Assembly (NCBI RefSeq): GCF_039555335.1 | Contig: NC_092647.1 | Coordinates: 12,903,094 to 12,967,093 of the forward strand | Length of the DNA: 64,000 nt | From: Amphiura filiformis | Taxonomy: Eukaryota > Echinodermata > Ophiuroidea > Amphilepidida > Amphiuridae | Direction of reading: 5' to 3' | Shown: piece after piece, positions 23,586 through 36,984 of the stretch | Layout of the letters: the number at the start of each line of letters is the position of its first letter | Position numbering within the stretch: position 1 is the stretch's first letter | The notes under the pieces: model-generated | Databases searched by the model: none | The model's input: only the letters and a program-made list of their open reading frames with translations | Told to the model about the DNA's origin: nothing | Translations under genes and position numbers: made by a program

Positions 23586-23595
23586 ATCGTGTTGA
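23586..23595. repeat. 10-bp target-site duplication of element B, left copy
   Basis: ATCGTGTTGA is repeated exactly at 37231-37240, immediately outside the right terminus. Confidence 0.88.
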
Positions 23596-23624
23596 ATGCG
23601 AGACGTCTCACCCCGAAACACATT

Positions 23625-23722
23625 CGCCCCAAAAAGGTTCACCCAATACACAATACATACCACGACCAGTTCGCCCCAATACACGTACATACCACGACCA
23701 GTTCGCCCCAATTGACTCACTG
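23625..23722. repeat. 32-bp subrepeats in the left TIR of B
   Basis: Units with the core CCAGTTCGCCCCAATACACG and spacer TACATACCACGA are repeated. B-left has one more unit than A-left (about 666-713). The right ends of A and B each have three units. Confidence 0.82.
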
Positions 23723-25970
23723 TGTAACGTTGCCGTAGTGTGCATGCGACCAATGCCACTGAATCAATACGATCAAACATAACAGTTCCGTCAAGGAAAT
23801 CATTGTAGGCTCAAATAGCTAAATATAATAATTTATAAATATAAACAGAACATATAAAAGAAAATAAAAACAACAAAAAACTCTTGCGAGTTTTGTGTAT
23901 TTTTATTTTACCGACTCAAACTCAGTTAAAATAAGATTGAGATGTTCAAAACTTTCAAAACTTGCAATCCTATAAACATTAAATCAGAGAAGAAAAAAAC
24001 GCCAGCAGCAGCTTTGAAATGTTTTGTTTTGCTGTGCACTGACTTTCGCCCCCCTTTTGCACCGCGCGGTGTTAGCGGCGGATAGGTTGCTACCACTTCC
24101 ACGAAAACACCGGGTGTGAATGTGTTCAATCAATGGTACCAAAGCACGCAAAAGTGCCAGAACACATCGAAAGCGTACCTTGCTTGACAAGGCCCTGGGC
24201 CCGCGGCCGCGTGCCTTACACACAGATGTACGATCGATTGCTTGACAAGTAGGCCTAGTATGCTCTCAATTTGATTACGACCCCGAGAATTACGGGCCCG
24301 TGTTTTGTGTTTGCGACGTAGGTGTATCGGGAGGCAGTGCCGCGCCGCGAAGAAGAAAAATACAATGATTTTGTTTGCAAAACTGGTTAAAGCCCAGTAT
24401 CAGCTAGTACGATTTCGATCAAATATTAATTTGGTTATTCTTTGCCAAATATTATTATAGTAACAACTTTTTCCGGAAAATTTTCTGGTCATTCTAACCT
24501 GTGATGTTCTAAAATAATCAAAGATATAAATCTTATAACAATTTTTAAAAATTAGTCTCAGATAATTATTCATCCTCATACGCGTTATATCTTTTAATTG
24601 AAATTCTATTATTTTAATTATATAATTTTGTAATTTTTATAATGTTTCAAATACATTTATATGTACATGTATTCTTACATATGACTTTGATAATTGTAAT
24701 TGACAGTTATCATGATTCATTTTGTTCTTAATTTCTGCGACTTGCCTGTCAATCACGGACCAATTATGATTGATTTAAACACCAAGGCACATCTTACGCT
24801 GTGTCCTAATCCTCTCAATATGCCAACAATTTTAAGGCGGGATTTTTAACTCGATGATGTCAATACAAATGTCGGCCTATATTTATTGATTTATATCATA
24901 ACCTACACTAAGGTGCGCTTCAGACTCCGTATTGTACGTACAATATTGTATGTACAATATTTTTCGTGACGTCAAAAAGTATTGCACGTCCAATAAATAT
25001 ACGTGCCACGACGAGTTGAATCAGATTAAATAACGCGCTATATAATATGAAACCCTGACGGTTCATTGTTTGCTAAATCCAAGCGAGGTCACCCGAAAAT
25101 CTATGCAAGAGAAATTTCTACTGCTGCTGATGAAAAATCCTAGAGTGCGTTTGGAGGTTTTTCTGCACTTTACCAGTAGGCCTAATAAATTCATTAAAAA
25201 TAAAAATAAAATAAACATTTAGAGGGAATGTTTTTACTCACTGCTCATCTGAGGAAACTAAATACCGATACTCCTTAGTTTTATCCCTGACTTTCCAGAC
25301 ATAATTATGAGTAAACATCAAATTTAATGTTTACAAAACAATCAAATATATATACATTCGTTTGCATTTTGTACATTAATATTAATATTAATAATGTACA
25401 AACATTAAAAAAAAGGGGCCTAAGAGTATGTCTATTTTTAATCATATACTAATTCCGCCATGCCCAAACATATTTTATATATGAAATCGTGTAAAACAGA
25501 CCACTTGTAAATTGGAACCCCAAATTCCAATCAAAAATAAAAACAACTTTGTTGTCAAATACACTAGGCCTATACATTGTATTACAGGAATTTAATAGAT
25601 GGTGCATTTTAATAAATAAATAGATTAACACGGATAACGGACGAGAAATATTTGGCAATACCGGATTTACCACAGAGCCAGTGGATAAAGAAATTAATTA
25701 AAATTAAAACAAATTAAATGAGAAAATGAAAGCAAGGACATTTGGTGAAGCATTGTTTTAGAATGCGAAGGAGTCCTAAATGTTACCCAGGCCCAGGACA
25801 CTGATTAATGTAAATTCGGCATAACTACACAATACCCACCACACCATGGGCACAGCCCTGAGCTGCTTCAAAGGGAATAGCCCCCTCAATTTGATATTTT
25901 CTTGTATTTTGACAAATAATCCCCCTATAGTCACATCATAATTTCTTTTACATTTTGGTTCTTGGACAAA

Positions 25971-26279
25971 TGTCTTCAACGAAGCGCCATCTATCTAGTA
26001 GTTGGACAAATAATCCCCTACAGTCACGACATGGCTTTTGGGATTTTGGTATTTGGACAAATAATTTCAGACAGAGAGGGTGTGTTGGTTGAAAACAGCC
26101 CGACGGTGTTGGTCGGCGTAGACGCAGTGTCTTCAACGAAGCGCCATCTATCTAGTAGTTGGACAAATAATCCCCTACAGTCACGACATGGCTTTTGGAT
26201 TCTGGTATTTGGACAAATAATTTCAGACAGAGAGGGCGTGTTGGTTGAAAACAGCCCGACGGTGTTGGTCGGCGTAGAC
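25971..26279. repeat. 158-bp tandem repeat, two copies
   Basis: The unit starting TGTCTTCAACGAAGCGCCAT at 25971 recurs at 26129 with near identity and ends GGTCGGCGTAGAC. The period is not a multiple of three, yet both strands stay open across the repeat. The resulting 168/169-codon ORFs are treated as artefacts. Confidence 0.9.
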
Positions 26280-26374
26280 TCAGTTGAAAACTCATTATTT
26301 GAGTACGTCCAAGGTTCCACACCATGGGCCATTAACCAAGTGCGTCCATGTCCAAATAGGATATGCACGCAATT

Positions 26375-26708
26375 CTTGGTTTTATGTTGGCGCAGTCGGC
26401 GCAGACGTAGTTCTGAATTCGATAGAGGGCTTATAGGTCTTGGTTTTATGTTGGCGCAGTCGGCGTAGACGTAGTTCTGAATTCGATATGGGGCTTTGAA
26501 AACAACATGCTTCTTAACAGGACATAGACACACTTGCGTGTAGGTCTTGGTTTTATGTTGGCGCAGTCGGCGCAGACGTAGTTCTCAATTCGATAGAGGG
26601 CTTATAGGTCTTGCTTTTATGTTGGCGCAGTCGGCGTAGACGTAGTTCTGAATTCGATATGGGGCTTTGAAAACAGCATGCTTCTTAACAGGACATAGAC
26701 ACACTTGC
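26375..26708. repeat. Higher-order repeat: ~63-bp and ~107-bp units alternating twice
   Basis: The sequence TTTTATGTTGGCGCAGTCGG starts four units (near 26379, 26442, 26549, 26612). Units 1 and 3 are short and end ATAGAGGGCTTATAGGTC. Units 2 and 4 are long, with ATATGGGGCTTTGAAAAC and CATAGACACACTTGCGT. The pair (1+2) is duplicated as (3+4) with a ~170-bp period. Confidence 0.9.
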
Positions 26709-27068
26709 GTAAACACAATGCACGACTAAACATAATGTATGAGGGAATGCCTCGTTCTAACAAGAAAGCCCGACTGCGCGTTGGGACGAGAGACCTTATT
26801 TTTGTAGTATATTTAGAATCAATCGTATCAAATTTTTACTTGAGTTGTAAAACCATAAAAAGAGTCTCAATCAGTCTCATTAATTTTTATGTATTTTGCT
26901 GTTTGTTGATATAAGAAAATATGTAATAGTAAGTGCAATGCATCGCAACAAGACCAAAGTCATATAATTTGGATTCTATTATTTTTTAGAATGTAGTTCA
27001 GCCATCAATTCGCGGGAGAATTTTCCCAATTTTAACGTGATAAAATGGACTTTACAATCCATACCCGA

Positions 27069-27103
27069 TGACCCCCCCCCCCTTTTTTTTTTTTTTTTTT
27101 TTG
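27069..27103. repeat. C-tract followed by T-tract
   Basis: About nine or more C residues run directly into about twenty T residues, a simple-sequence junction prone to length variation. Confidence 0.8.
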
Positions 27104-27839
27104 CTACCCAATGAACCCCTTTCTTTGGTTGCGGCTACCCATAACCCCTTTTTTCTATAATAGCATCATCTAAATGCAACTAAACAATGCAGAAACCTGT
27201 CCAATTTTGCTTCATTTTTTCACAATTATGCCGAAAGTTTCAAAATTTTGCTACATTTTGTCACAATTTTCTATCCGATGACCCTTTCTTTAAATCTTAT
27301 ACTCGATGACCCCTTTTTTATTTTGTTTGTACCCAATGACCCCCGTAGTTTTAAAAATAACGCTTTGTACCCGATATGCCCCTACTTCGCGACTCCGGTA
27401 GGTACATACCCGTCACTTCCAAAATTGAGTGCCCCCCCTCCCCCCGAGGTTCAAGTTGGATATGGTATACAAATGTGACTCAAAGACAGAGATATACCAT
27501 ATACACAATTATTGTTTAATTCTTGATGGTTTATTGATAGTAATAACAAAATATACTTACAAAATTGGATGCAAATATAAGTGAGATGATTGTAGTCATA
27601 CAGTTATAACAAGATTAGAATGTACACGAATTTGTTTGCCTTATTAAGAAATACAGAAAGGTGTACAATAGAGTTGATAATGGTAATCATGGCTATGTGT
27701 CATTCTTTTGAAAATATGCAAGCTTCATAAGCATGTAATTGAAGATTCCGCATGTTTTGAAGGTGATAATGATACTTTTTTTTTTTTTTTGCTATGGAGC
27801 ACGGGCCCAAAACGGGAGGCTGTATATTGCACGTCCCAC

Positions 27840-28632
27840 GGCTGGTACCAGAGGATGATTTAAGCACTTCCCAGCAAGTCTTGCGGTTAGCATAGCTGTG
27901 GGGTGAACATGACACCACTGCCCGCCCACTGCATACACACGTACACGTGCATGGTTAAATTTGAATTTGGACAGATATATTTACAATAAAAACACCTTCA
28001 AAAAGTTGGCCGATTTCACATTTTATGTTATCTTATCTACAGAAGGTGTGATTTATCCTTCGTGCATACATCACTTTACATCTGAAATCGACCAAGTAAT
28101 AATGACACACGGACAATTCTTAAACAACATCTTTTGCACAGAGTTCAATGGGATTTGAAAAATATAGTGGCAGTTGAAACTCAGAGGATGATTTTTAAAA
28201 GCACTTCCCAGCAAGTCTTGCGGTTAGCACAGCTGTGTGAGTGAACATGACACCACTGCCCGCCCACTGCATACACATGTGCATGGTTAAATTTGAATTT
28301 GGACAGATATATTTACAATAAAAACACCTTCAAAAAGTTGGTCGATTTCACATTTTATGTTATCTACAGAAGGTGTGAATTATCCTTCATGCATACATCA
28401 CTTTAGATCTGAAATCGACCAAGTAATAATGACACACGGGCAATTCTAAAACAACATCTTTTGCACAGAGTTCAATGGGATTTGAAAAGTAAAGTGGCAG
28501 TTGAAACTCTAGTGATAACACTTTTACAATGCATCATGGGGCTTCCTTAAATCATCCTCTGGTTGAAACTCTAGTGATAACACTTTTACAGTGCATGATG
28601 GGGCTTCCTTAAATCATCCTCTGGGCTGGTAC
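27840..28632. mobile_element. MITE with duplicated ends and 9-bp target duplication
   Basis: The element is 27849-28623 (775 bp). The TIR CAGAGGATGATTTAAG is inverted at the right end. GGCTGGTAC is duplicated at 27840-27848 and 28624-28632. The left ~333 bases occur twice (from 27849 and from 28182), and the right 62 bases occur twice (28500-28561 and 28562-28623), so the order is left-left-right-right. The 9-bp duplication fits Mutator or Merlin better than hAT, although the CAGAGG start is hAT-like. No ORF of note. Confidence 0.9.
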
Positions 28633-29714
28633 GTTCAATCTCAGCCCATTGTCATTTTGACAATTCAACAGGAAGGCCTGTTTCCATTGCTACATTCTTG
28701 ATGTCTTATATTAAACGAAAGTACGATTGCCGGATTCCGAATGATATTGTTGATTGTAACACATAATAAGTTCTATGTTAAAGCTTTGTTTTACATTACC
28801 TAATTACAATTGGGTGAACAATGTGTTCGTATGTTTACTGCGCTCTGTACAAAATAGAAGAATAACATTACATAAAACCCTCCACCACTAAATACTTACA
28901 AATTAATACATGAAGAAAATAATATTTAAACTGGACTACTTACTGCCTAACATTTTGTGTCTTGACTCTTGAGCTGTTTAAGGTGGTTATGCAGGCATTG
29001 TAAAAGTGCTCTAAACAGATTAATTGAGTAGACCAAAGTAGGCCTACACTGATCAATATGCCTTTTCTTTGGAATCAATCGGACATAGGCCTACGGTTTT
29101 CAAAATACATCAATTTATATTTTCTTTGTATCGTATTGTCTTTATCAATAATCAATCAAGTCAATAAGCTAAAATGACTGGAGAAGCTCATTAACATATA
29201 ATTTTTGCCAATATTTTGCTAAAAATCCATGCATAAATGTTCGGGGTACTTTTATTTTGCATAAATTTGCCCTGAAACTTGGTCAAAGTGTTTCTAATAT
29301 GTTTTAATGTATTATATAGTGAAGGCCAAGTTCAATAATAAACAACATGTTTTACATCCGACTTATTCAAAACAAGGTGGAGGAAAGGGCATTTTATTTT
29401 TAGAGCAGAATCGTGAATACCCATAATTATAGTTATTCTAGCATACACTATGTCTGCACAAAAGAGAGGAGAAATCTTTTATTTGTTATACTGACATATA
29501 TATTCCTAAAGTGTTTCTAGTTTATTAGCAAGGCATATATTGTTTTGTTAAAATAACTGACTTTCACAAAATACAAATTTAATTGAAGAAACCTCAACAA
29601 AGGAAACAAAGAAGACGTGAAACATGTTAATTTTGTTTATTTGGCCTAACTTAAGGGCTATATGTTTTACATCCTACAGCATTATCGTTGCTCAACAATG
29701 TAAAAACGTTTTTG

Positions 29715-30010
29715 TAACATTCCTAAAACATTTTTGAAAACTTGGTACAAATCATTCTAAACAGAATGTTATTTTGGAGTTGCAAAATATTTTGAAAAAC
29801 ATGTTTGTCCAAGTATTTACAATCACGTTTTTAAAATGTTTTCACGACCTTTATATAACGCGACATTTAAATGTTATTAAAATGTTTTACGTTCTTATAA
29901 CATTCCAAAAACATTTTTGAAAACTTTGTACAAATCATTCTAAACATAATGTTATTTTGGAGTTGAATATTTTGAAAACGATGTTTGCTCCAAATATTTC
30001 GTTTTTATAA
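29715..30010. repeat. 183-bp tandem repeat, about 1.6 copies
   Basis: ACATTTTTGAAAACTT followed by GTACAAATCATTCTAAACA occurs at 29728 and 29911, with the shared tail ATGTTATTTTGGAGTTG. Confidence 0.75.
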
Positions 30011-30529
30011 ATATTTACAAATGAAGGTAAAATGTTTCTAGTAAATGGTTGAAATTTTAAACAGGGTCAGTCCATATCAAATCAACCAATTTCTGAAAAA
30101 AGTTCCCAGGTGACCCTCTCAGATTTTGATGAAATTCCATCAGAATATTCTTTTGTGGCCACAATGAACCCATACAAAATTTGGCTTCATAGGCCATGTC
30201 GTTTTTGAGAAATGGCCCTTTGAATTTTGGCCCGGACCACCCCCCTTTTGGCACTCGCGAGTGTCATTGGTGATTTTACCAACTTTGGTGGCTCATAACT
30301 TCTTGTTCTGAACAGATATAAAGCCGCAATCTTGGATTCTAGCTAACCTTATGTCATATGTTCAGAATCTGGCTCTAAATTTCAGATATCTGCTTTCCTT
30401 TTAAAGTTATGAGCACCCAAAGTTGGTCATTTATTCAACCGCAAGTGTGATTTTGTCATTTTGGGGGTCCCCTGGTGTCAAAAATATGTGGTCATATGAC
30501 TCAAATGTCATAGATACATTGTCTATAGG

Positions 30530-30990
30530 TGGTCGAATCCAACGAAAAGTGTACACGGCATGTTCAGGGCCATAACTTAAAAGTATTAATCAATTGGCAT
30601 TCGTTTTTATATTGTGTTTATTCGCCTTGATCATACGCTTCGCGCCATATATAATAAGACCCCTTCTGTGAAAAATTTAGACATAGAGACCCCAAAACAT
30701 GCTATTTTTACCCATTTTTTCAAAATATTTCTTAAGGTGTTTTTAAAAACATCTAAATCAGTTATGAAAAGAAGTCATTGGATTGAATCTAAATTGATTT
30801 CCTGAAAGGTGTGTATTCAAAGATTGCCTGTTCAATTTTTCACATATTTGTACATAATTATGAATTTGTTGTGATAATTTTTTGAGTTGTATTTTGGTAA
30901 ATTACCTACGAATACAATTTTTCATAGCACTAGATATATCTTTAAAAAATGGAAATCACTACTAAATGCGCAATTGATATAAGCGAAATA
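30530..30990. repeat. Dispersed repeat, inverted copy of 9950-10410
   Basis: It is the reverse complement of the element A segment. It includes one copy of the 15-mer (ATTACCTACGAATAC, 30901) near its end. Confidence 0.8.
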
Positions 30991-31829
30991 ACGATCGGTC
31001 CCTAATAGATATCGAATAGAGAATTACAGCAGGAGGCTTTGAGGATGCCGTAATCCTCTTGATAATCAACCAATCAGAGAGACATATTTCAGAAATATGT
31101 TCGTATAGTTGAAACTCCTTCAATATTTTAAGTAATCGCGTTTCACATTTAGCAGAACTTTGGCTTGCAATAAAGCCACGAAGGACGGTAATGCTAATAT
31201 ATGATTTCAGTCAAATATTGGTGCAAATATACGATTTCGGTCAACTATTTGGCTATTCTTTGCCCAAAATTATGAAATGTTTATTAGTAACAACGCTTAG
31301 GAGGGTTTTCGAGTAATTTTAACGAAATAATGAGGTAAAATAAAAGAAAGCCCACTATACAATTTTGGACGCTTAATTATATCACAATTAACATGTTTAA
31401 TTCAAAATCGTTGTACTACAAGCACGTGTTAAATGGCTCGATTCACATTAGGTATAAGTTGGGACATTGTCAGATTGTGTGGACATTACAAATACAAACA
31501 ATAAGGTTAAAAAACCATTTAAAAATGATTTTAAAAGATCGTCTATTTTGTAGCTTACACTGATTAGACCAAATATCTGCCTCTGACGAAAAAAAAAAAT
31601 GTTTTCCATGCTGATTTGTTTTTGTAACGAGTATATCATTTCAAAAAGAAAGAAATAAAGGCGGATATTACTTTTAAAAATCTCAACGCATTACTATTAA
31701 TAGGCCTATAATTAATGAAAAAGTATAGAAGGCGTTGCATCCGGGTCTACAGGCCTACAAATGATACTTAAGAAACTGACTAAATCAATATATGACTAAA
31801 TATAAATGAATCTCTAAATCAATTAATCA

Positions 31830-31920
31830 ATCAGTAATCAATCAATCAATCAATCAATAAATAAATAAATAAACAAATAGGCCTAAATAAATCAATCTAT
31901 AAATAAATAAATAAATAAGA
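31830..31920. repeat. Tetranucleotide microsatellites (ATCA)n and (AAAT)n
   Basis: Runs of ATCA/TCAA are followed by ATAA/AATA repeats, interrupted by a TAGGCCTA palindrome. Confidence 0.85.
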
Positions 31921-32465
31921 ACTGAATGTGCCATTTATATTATTATTACAATTTTAATATTTTTTATATTAATATCAGTATTAATATTATTAACTTTAAA
32001 GGTGCCCATTGATTATATAATAATTCAAGTACAGTTGAATACAAGAAGACATAAAAGATGTTCATCATTCCGTGCACGAACACTGCACTAAATTTACCAC
32101 TTTAGAAATTTGGCAACTCCGTATCAATTAAGCAACCAATGATTGTGGCAAAATATATATTTTCCCGGTACATACTTTTTATTGTACGTGCAATACTTTC
32201 TGACGTCACGAAAAATATTGTACATACAATATTGTACGTACAATACGGAGTCTGAAGCGCACTTAATACATAAGCTGCAGGTATCTAAGTTAGCCTACTC
32301 AAAACCCCGTAACGGCCGTTGTAATGGACGCGTCCGTTAGTGCAAAAAAGGCCATCATTACACCTTGATTTAAGATCTGGTTTTAATTTTCTACATTTTC
32401 TCTATTCTTGGTCCTTAAACGGGTCAATATAGTCATCTTAATCCTATATTACTTGTTTCATATAG

Positions 32466-33345
32466 ACATTTTCCATTCGTGCTTATTGTTTCTCTCATTA
32501 TTATCTTCTAGTTTCTGGTAATATCACATTTGTGCCTCCTATAAACATGATAAATTAAATTATTAAAAACAATTTTCTAGTTTTTTTCTGAGTTAGTTAT
32601 TTTTCATCTAGGCCTACACGAGCACACATAGGTATATTAACCCAGATTTGGAAGCATAGAAAGTAGGTCGGCTTTATGTTGTTTGCATGTTCAGATATAG
32701 GCCTATACATAATGGCACTTTGTCAAAAATATTTATACGTGTTTTTTTTTTTCATTTGTGCTTTTTGTGTCTCTCATTATTTCCTTCTATAGTTTCTGCT
32801 GATATCACATTTGTGCCTCCTATAAACATGATAAATTAAATTATTGAAAACACTTTTCTTCTGTGCATCCTATTCAAGAGCACACTTACAGGTCTTCCAT
32901 ATTAAACACCCACATTTGGAAGCGTAGAAAGTGGGTCGGATTTATGTCGTTTGCATGTTCAGCTCAGGCTAGCCATATAGGCTCAGGCCTATACATAAAT
33001 ACAAAATACTTACTATAATTGACATAAAATACATAGCCCTATGTTTCTTTTGTGCCTTTTGTGTCTCTCATTATTTTCCTCTATAGTTTCTGCTCAATGA
33101 TTTGTGCCCCGTAAATTAAATTATTGAAAAAACTTTTCCGTTAACGAGCACACATTATACAGGTCTTCCATATCTAGGTATAATAAAAAAATTATGAAAC
33201 ACCCAGATTTGGAAGCATAGAAATTGGGTCGGCGTTAAGTCGTTTGCATGTTCAGGCTATAGGCTTATAAATAATTGACACTAAAATACTAGTATAATCA
33301 TAACTGACATAAAAGGCCTATGTAACTTTCGTGCCTTTTACTATT
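32466..33345. repeat. ~285-bp tandem array, three full units and a partial fourth
   Basis: Units start near 32466, 32748, 33040 and 33323. Each has TTGTGTCTCTCATTATTT, then CATGATAAATTAAATTATT, then ACCCAGATTTGGAAGCATAG and GGGTCGG, then TCGTTTGCATGTTCAG. The last partial unit runs into an (ATT)n stretch. Confidence 0.85.
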
Positions 33346-34314
33346 ATTATTATTATTGCATCATGGTTTTCATCCATTTTCACTTTTAATCTTTGTTTTG
33401 ATCCTTCATTCGTGTTTTCACCACTCACTCGTTCATCATATGGAGAATAGGAGGAATCATCATGTTGCTTTCTCAGTAGGCTACATCGTAATATTTTTTT
33501 CGCAATGAACAGTCCGATCACGAACGAAGTGGAATAAGGTAGTGTATAGGCCTACTGGGTCGGCAATCATATGGTTCGAACTTTTTACTTTATTCTAACT
33601 TTTTTACCATATTTCATCAGTTTAGCTTCAAAATAGCAAAATCCAAAAAAAGTTTATTCTGTCGCCAAAAAGGTGCTGGATTAATTGACTTGACCCTCAA
33701 GAATTATTTTCCCAACTCTACCCCCCAATGTCAAAAGAAATCTACGCCACTGCACATAAGGCGCGTGAAAGTCGATTCCGAGTTTATCGTCCCCCGCCCG
33801 CGTCACTTTTTGGAAACCAAAAACACCCGCGTCAATTTTTCAAAAATGCCGAAATAATTCATTATTTTCAAAGTATCAGTGTTTTCAAACGTTTTAGCAA
33901 TTGGAAACATATATTTTTGTTTGTACAACATATAAATTCATAACTTGGAAGAAAAACCAGGCTCTTTTCTAACTTTTCTAGTCCCTACCCATATAAAAAC
34001 ATGTTTATAAGTATAGGCCTATGAGTGTGGCTTTAAATCAACACGTATTTTAGGTCAATAATGAAATCTGATGAAATAATGAAAAAGTCACCTCACCAAC
34101 CTGGGAAAAAAAAGGAACGATAAACTCGGAATTGACTTTCATGGGCCTAACGCACACTTTCATGAGCCGTATTGAACACACATGGGCATATTCGAAGAAT
34201 TGAGCGCGGAAATGGAAAATGATACTTTTGCGCGCATGTTTTGTTTTCTTTTTCCTGTAATTCTATAATCGTTCTCATTGACCTTGGGTTGTTTATTTGT
34301 TCTCTCTACATCCA

Positions 34315-34350
34315 CTCCCGCACACACACCCCACACACACCCCACCTCAC
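34315..34350. repeat. CA-rich microsatellite
   Basis: Imperfect ACAC and CCCACAC repeats lie between two copies of GAGCGCGGAAATGGAAAAT. Confidence 0.7.
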
Positions 34351-34562
34351 CCCCTATACACAACACACACCTTCACGAACACACCCCTCGAAGAATCGAG
34401 CGCGGAAATGGAAAATATTACTTTTGCGCGCATAAATCCGAATTTGAGTTTCTTTCTCGGTATTTGACGGTGGTGTTTGTTAGAAATCAGTAAAGAAAAT
34501 ATAATGTGCAGGAAGGTATATTCATACACATGATAGATGAAAGAAAGAAACATAACAATAAC

Positions 34563-34650
<88 letters not shown>
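34563..34650. repeat. (AAT)n microsatellite, about 29 units
   Basis: An uninterrupted AAT run of about 88 bases. It produces poly-Asn and poly-Leu pseudo-ORFs on the two strands. Confidence 0.97.
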
Positions 34651-36984
34651 GAATTATTAATTTAGACAAGTGTATATGTGGCAGCCTGATCATGCAAACG
34701 ACATCCTCTAAATTAATTTTCTGAAAAATAAGACAAACTCAGTTTCATCCAAAGTTGTTAAAATAATAACTGACATGATGACAATGATTGATAGTAAGTT
34801 TAATGATAGATATATCCTAATCCTATGAGATAAATCTTAAAAGGGTCAGGCTAAAACTATTCAGCAAATGTAATAAAAACTAAAATAAATTTATAAAGAA
34901 TCTGTCTTGTCACATACATTTTTGTAACAAAATGACCACATCTTATTAGGCCTTACCTATATAACTTCCAAATCTGGGTGTTTAATATACTTATAGTCTA
35001 GATTTGGAAGACATGTGTAGGGCCTACTCCAGTTCTTTATTCATGATTGTCGTACACAGATATATACTTTATATTATTAACTGATATAAATATTTTGTCA
35101 CATCAGAAGTTCCCCAATCAGGGATTTTCCTTCTAGCAAATGAGCCGCAAAAGTGGAAATTGACGTGATTTTGGGGGTTTTGCCTCAAAAGTGGGGGGGG
35201 GCAAACTGGGGAAAGAAAAATATTGGGGGGCAATGCCCCCTTGCCCCCCCCCCGTAGCGCCGCCACATGCTCGTCCATGTCTTGCCTCATAGGCGTCTAT
35301 GTAAAACAGTCAATTTTCAGAATAGTCCAAAAGTGACAAACAAAGAGATATTGTTTTTCTGTCTGGTTTGGAATGATTATTTATGACTGACCACAGTAGG
35401 CCTATTATGTTTGTAATCATTCCTTATTAAAGGCTCAAATGCATAAAACTTTTTAACTCATTTATGTTAAGTACAAACTTGAGAACGTGTTCTTCATTTT
35501 AAGTAAATCATGTCATCAAAACATTTTATTAAGTATACCAAGAAATGAACTAAGTACTCAGCATATAAATTTGTGCCCTCCTTGTGGGGTTTTAAGACAA
35601 AATAAAGAAAACAAACATACAAACTTTATCTGCTTGCATTCTCCTTTTTACAGTGTCGTTTCTAATAGCTCATTTTTAAGCTAAAGGTCCTCCCAGTGAA
35701 TGTGAAATCCAACATTTTTATTCAATCACTACGCTGTCTTTTTTAAAGACATTTCTTGTTAACCTTTCTCTCGAAACGGGTCCCATTTTTAAGCATATGC
35801 CACTGAAATAACCAATTTCTAGGATATTGCTTCAAAGGAACCAAAATGTTTTAGCATCTGCCCGCAAAAGTCTCTCATTTTGTTAACATTTTCCCTGAAA
35901 GATTTCTATTCGTGTAATTTTTGCCACTTAAAAGACCCACATGCTGACTTGCGATGTCGCCCCAAACTACCAAGGTACACAAAAGTGGCAAAACTGTTCC
36001 ATTCATTGAAATTTTTTTACCCAGGGTAGCTCCAATACCTTACAAACATAACGAATTTGACCGACTCCAATGTAAGCTTGGACATGTTTAAACATTTACA
36101 TGTCGCCACTTTTTCACATTTTTTAAGTAAAAATTGAAGAAAATATGCACAATATATTGTATCAGGCATATTATTAGGTTGTAAGAGATGCTTTTGTATT
36201 TGTGTTGCGTATGTTGCTCTTATTCTTTCTATCTAGTTTTTTGTCTTTTGTCTTGTTTAAAAACAAATTAATTGAATAAATAAAAAAATGGTTGAAAAGT
36301 ATTTTATAAAACGATCGTAGGTCTACATTACCAGAAGGCCAGTAAGGCCAGAGGGAGTCACCCCCTTTAACAAAGAAATGTTACCATCAAAGAAATAAAA
36401 AAACAAACAAACGAGAAACACAATGCTCAAGAATTAATCATATTTTGAGATCAAAGTCACGTTTAGGCCTATATATATTTCGGAAATGTTTCACTGAATT
36501 GGCTGTTTTTATAGAGTTTGGCAATGAATTCCATAATATTGGACCAACAGTACGAATGGCATGGTCAGTAAATGTTTAATTGTTCTTCATTAAGTTGAAT
36601 CTACTCGTTTGGTAATTATGAATATTGGAACGAAGTACAAAGAAATCATCAAATACACCCGGTAATTCATTATTACTGTACTTGTACATAAATACCCCCA
36701 ACTCAAGCTTGTAGGTGTCGGCAAGAGTTAAAATATTGTATTTTGTAAATCATAATGTATATAGTAATTTTTTTTTTTTATCATATGGAAATAATAATAA
36801 TAGTAGGTCCCCTACTATAAATTATTCTTACTGCAATAATAATAATAATTATTATTATATTTATTATTATATTGTTGTATATTATTTTTAAAGATTCTAT
36901 TATTAGAGCCTATAGGGCCTAATATTTACGCTAAAAGCACACTAAAAATACATCCATGCACTCGAGAGGTGACACGCTGAATAG

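Larger units (their letters stand above)
24912..32263. mobile_element. Probable nested TIR element D (7.35 kb), Harbinger-like ends
   Basis: The left end GGTGCGCTTCAGACTCCGTA continues into the palindrome-rich ATTGTACGTACAATATTGTA. About 80 bases are inverted at the right end (32185-32263), and TAA flanks both sides (24909-24911, 32264-32266). The TIRs match well, but the outer base pair differs. The two ends could instead be separate MITE remnants, since no transposase is recognised inside. Confidence 0.55.

Noticed and set aside
25962..26533. 168-codon plus-strand and 169-codon minus-strand ORFs
   Set aside because: Both run through the 158-bp and higher-order tandem repeats, mirror each other, and show no domain. 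They are best explained by low stop density in the repeat units.
34487..34724. Poly-Asn and poly-Leu ORFs
   Set aside because: Translation of the (AAT)n microsatellite on both strands.
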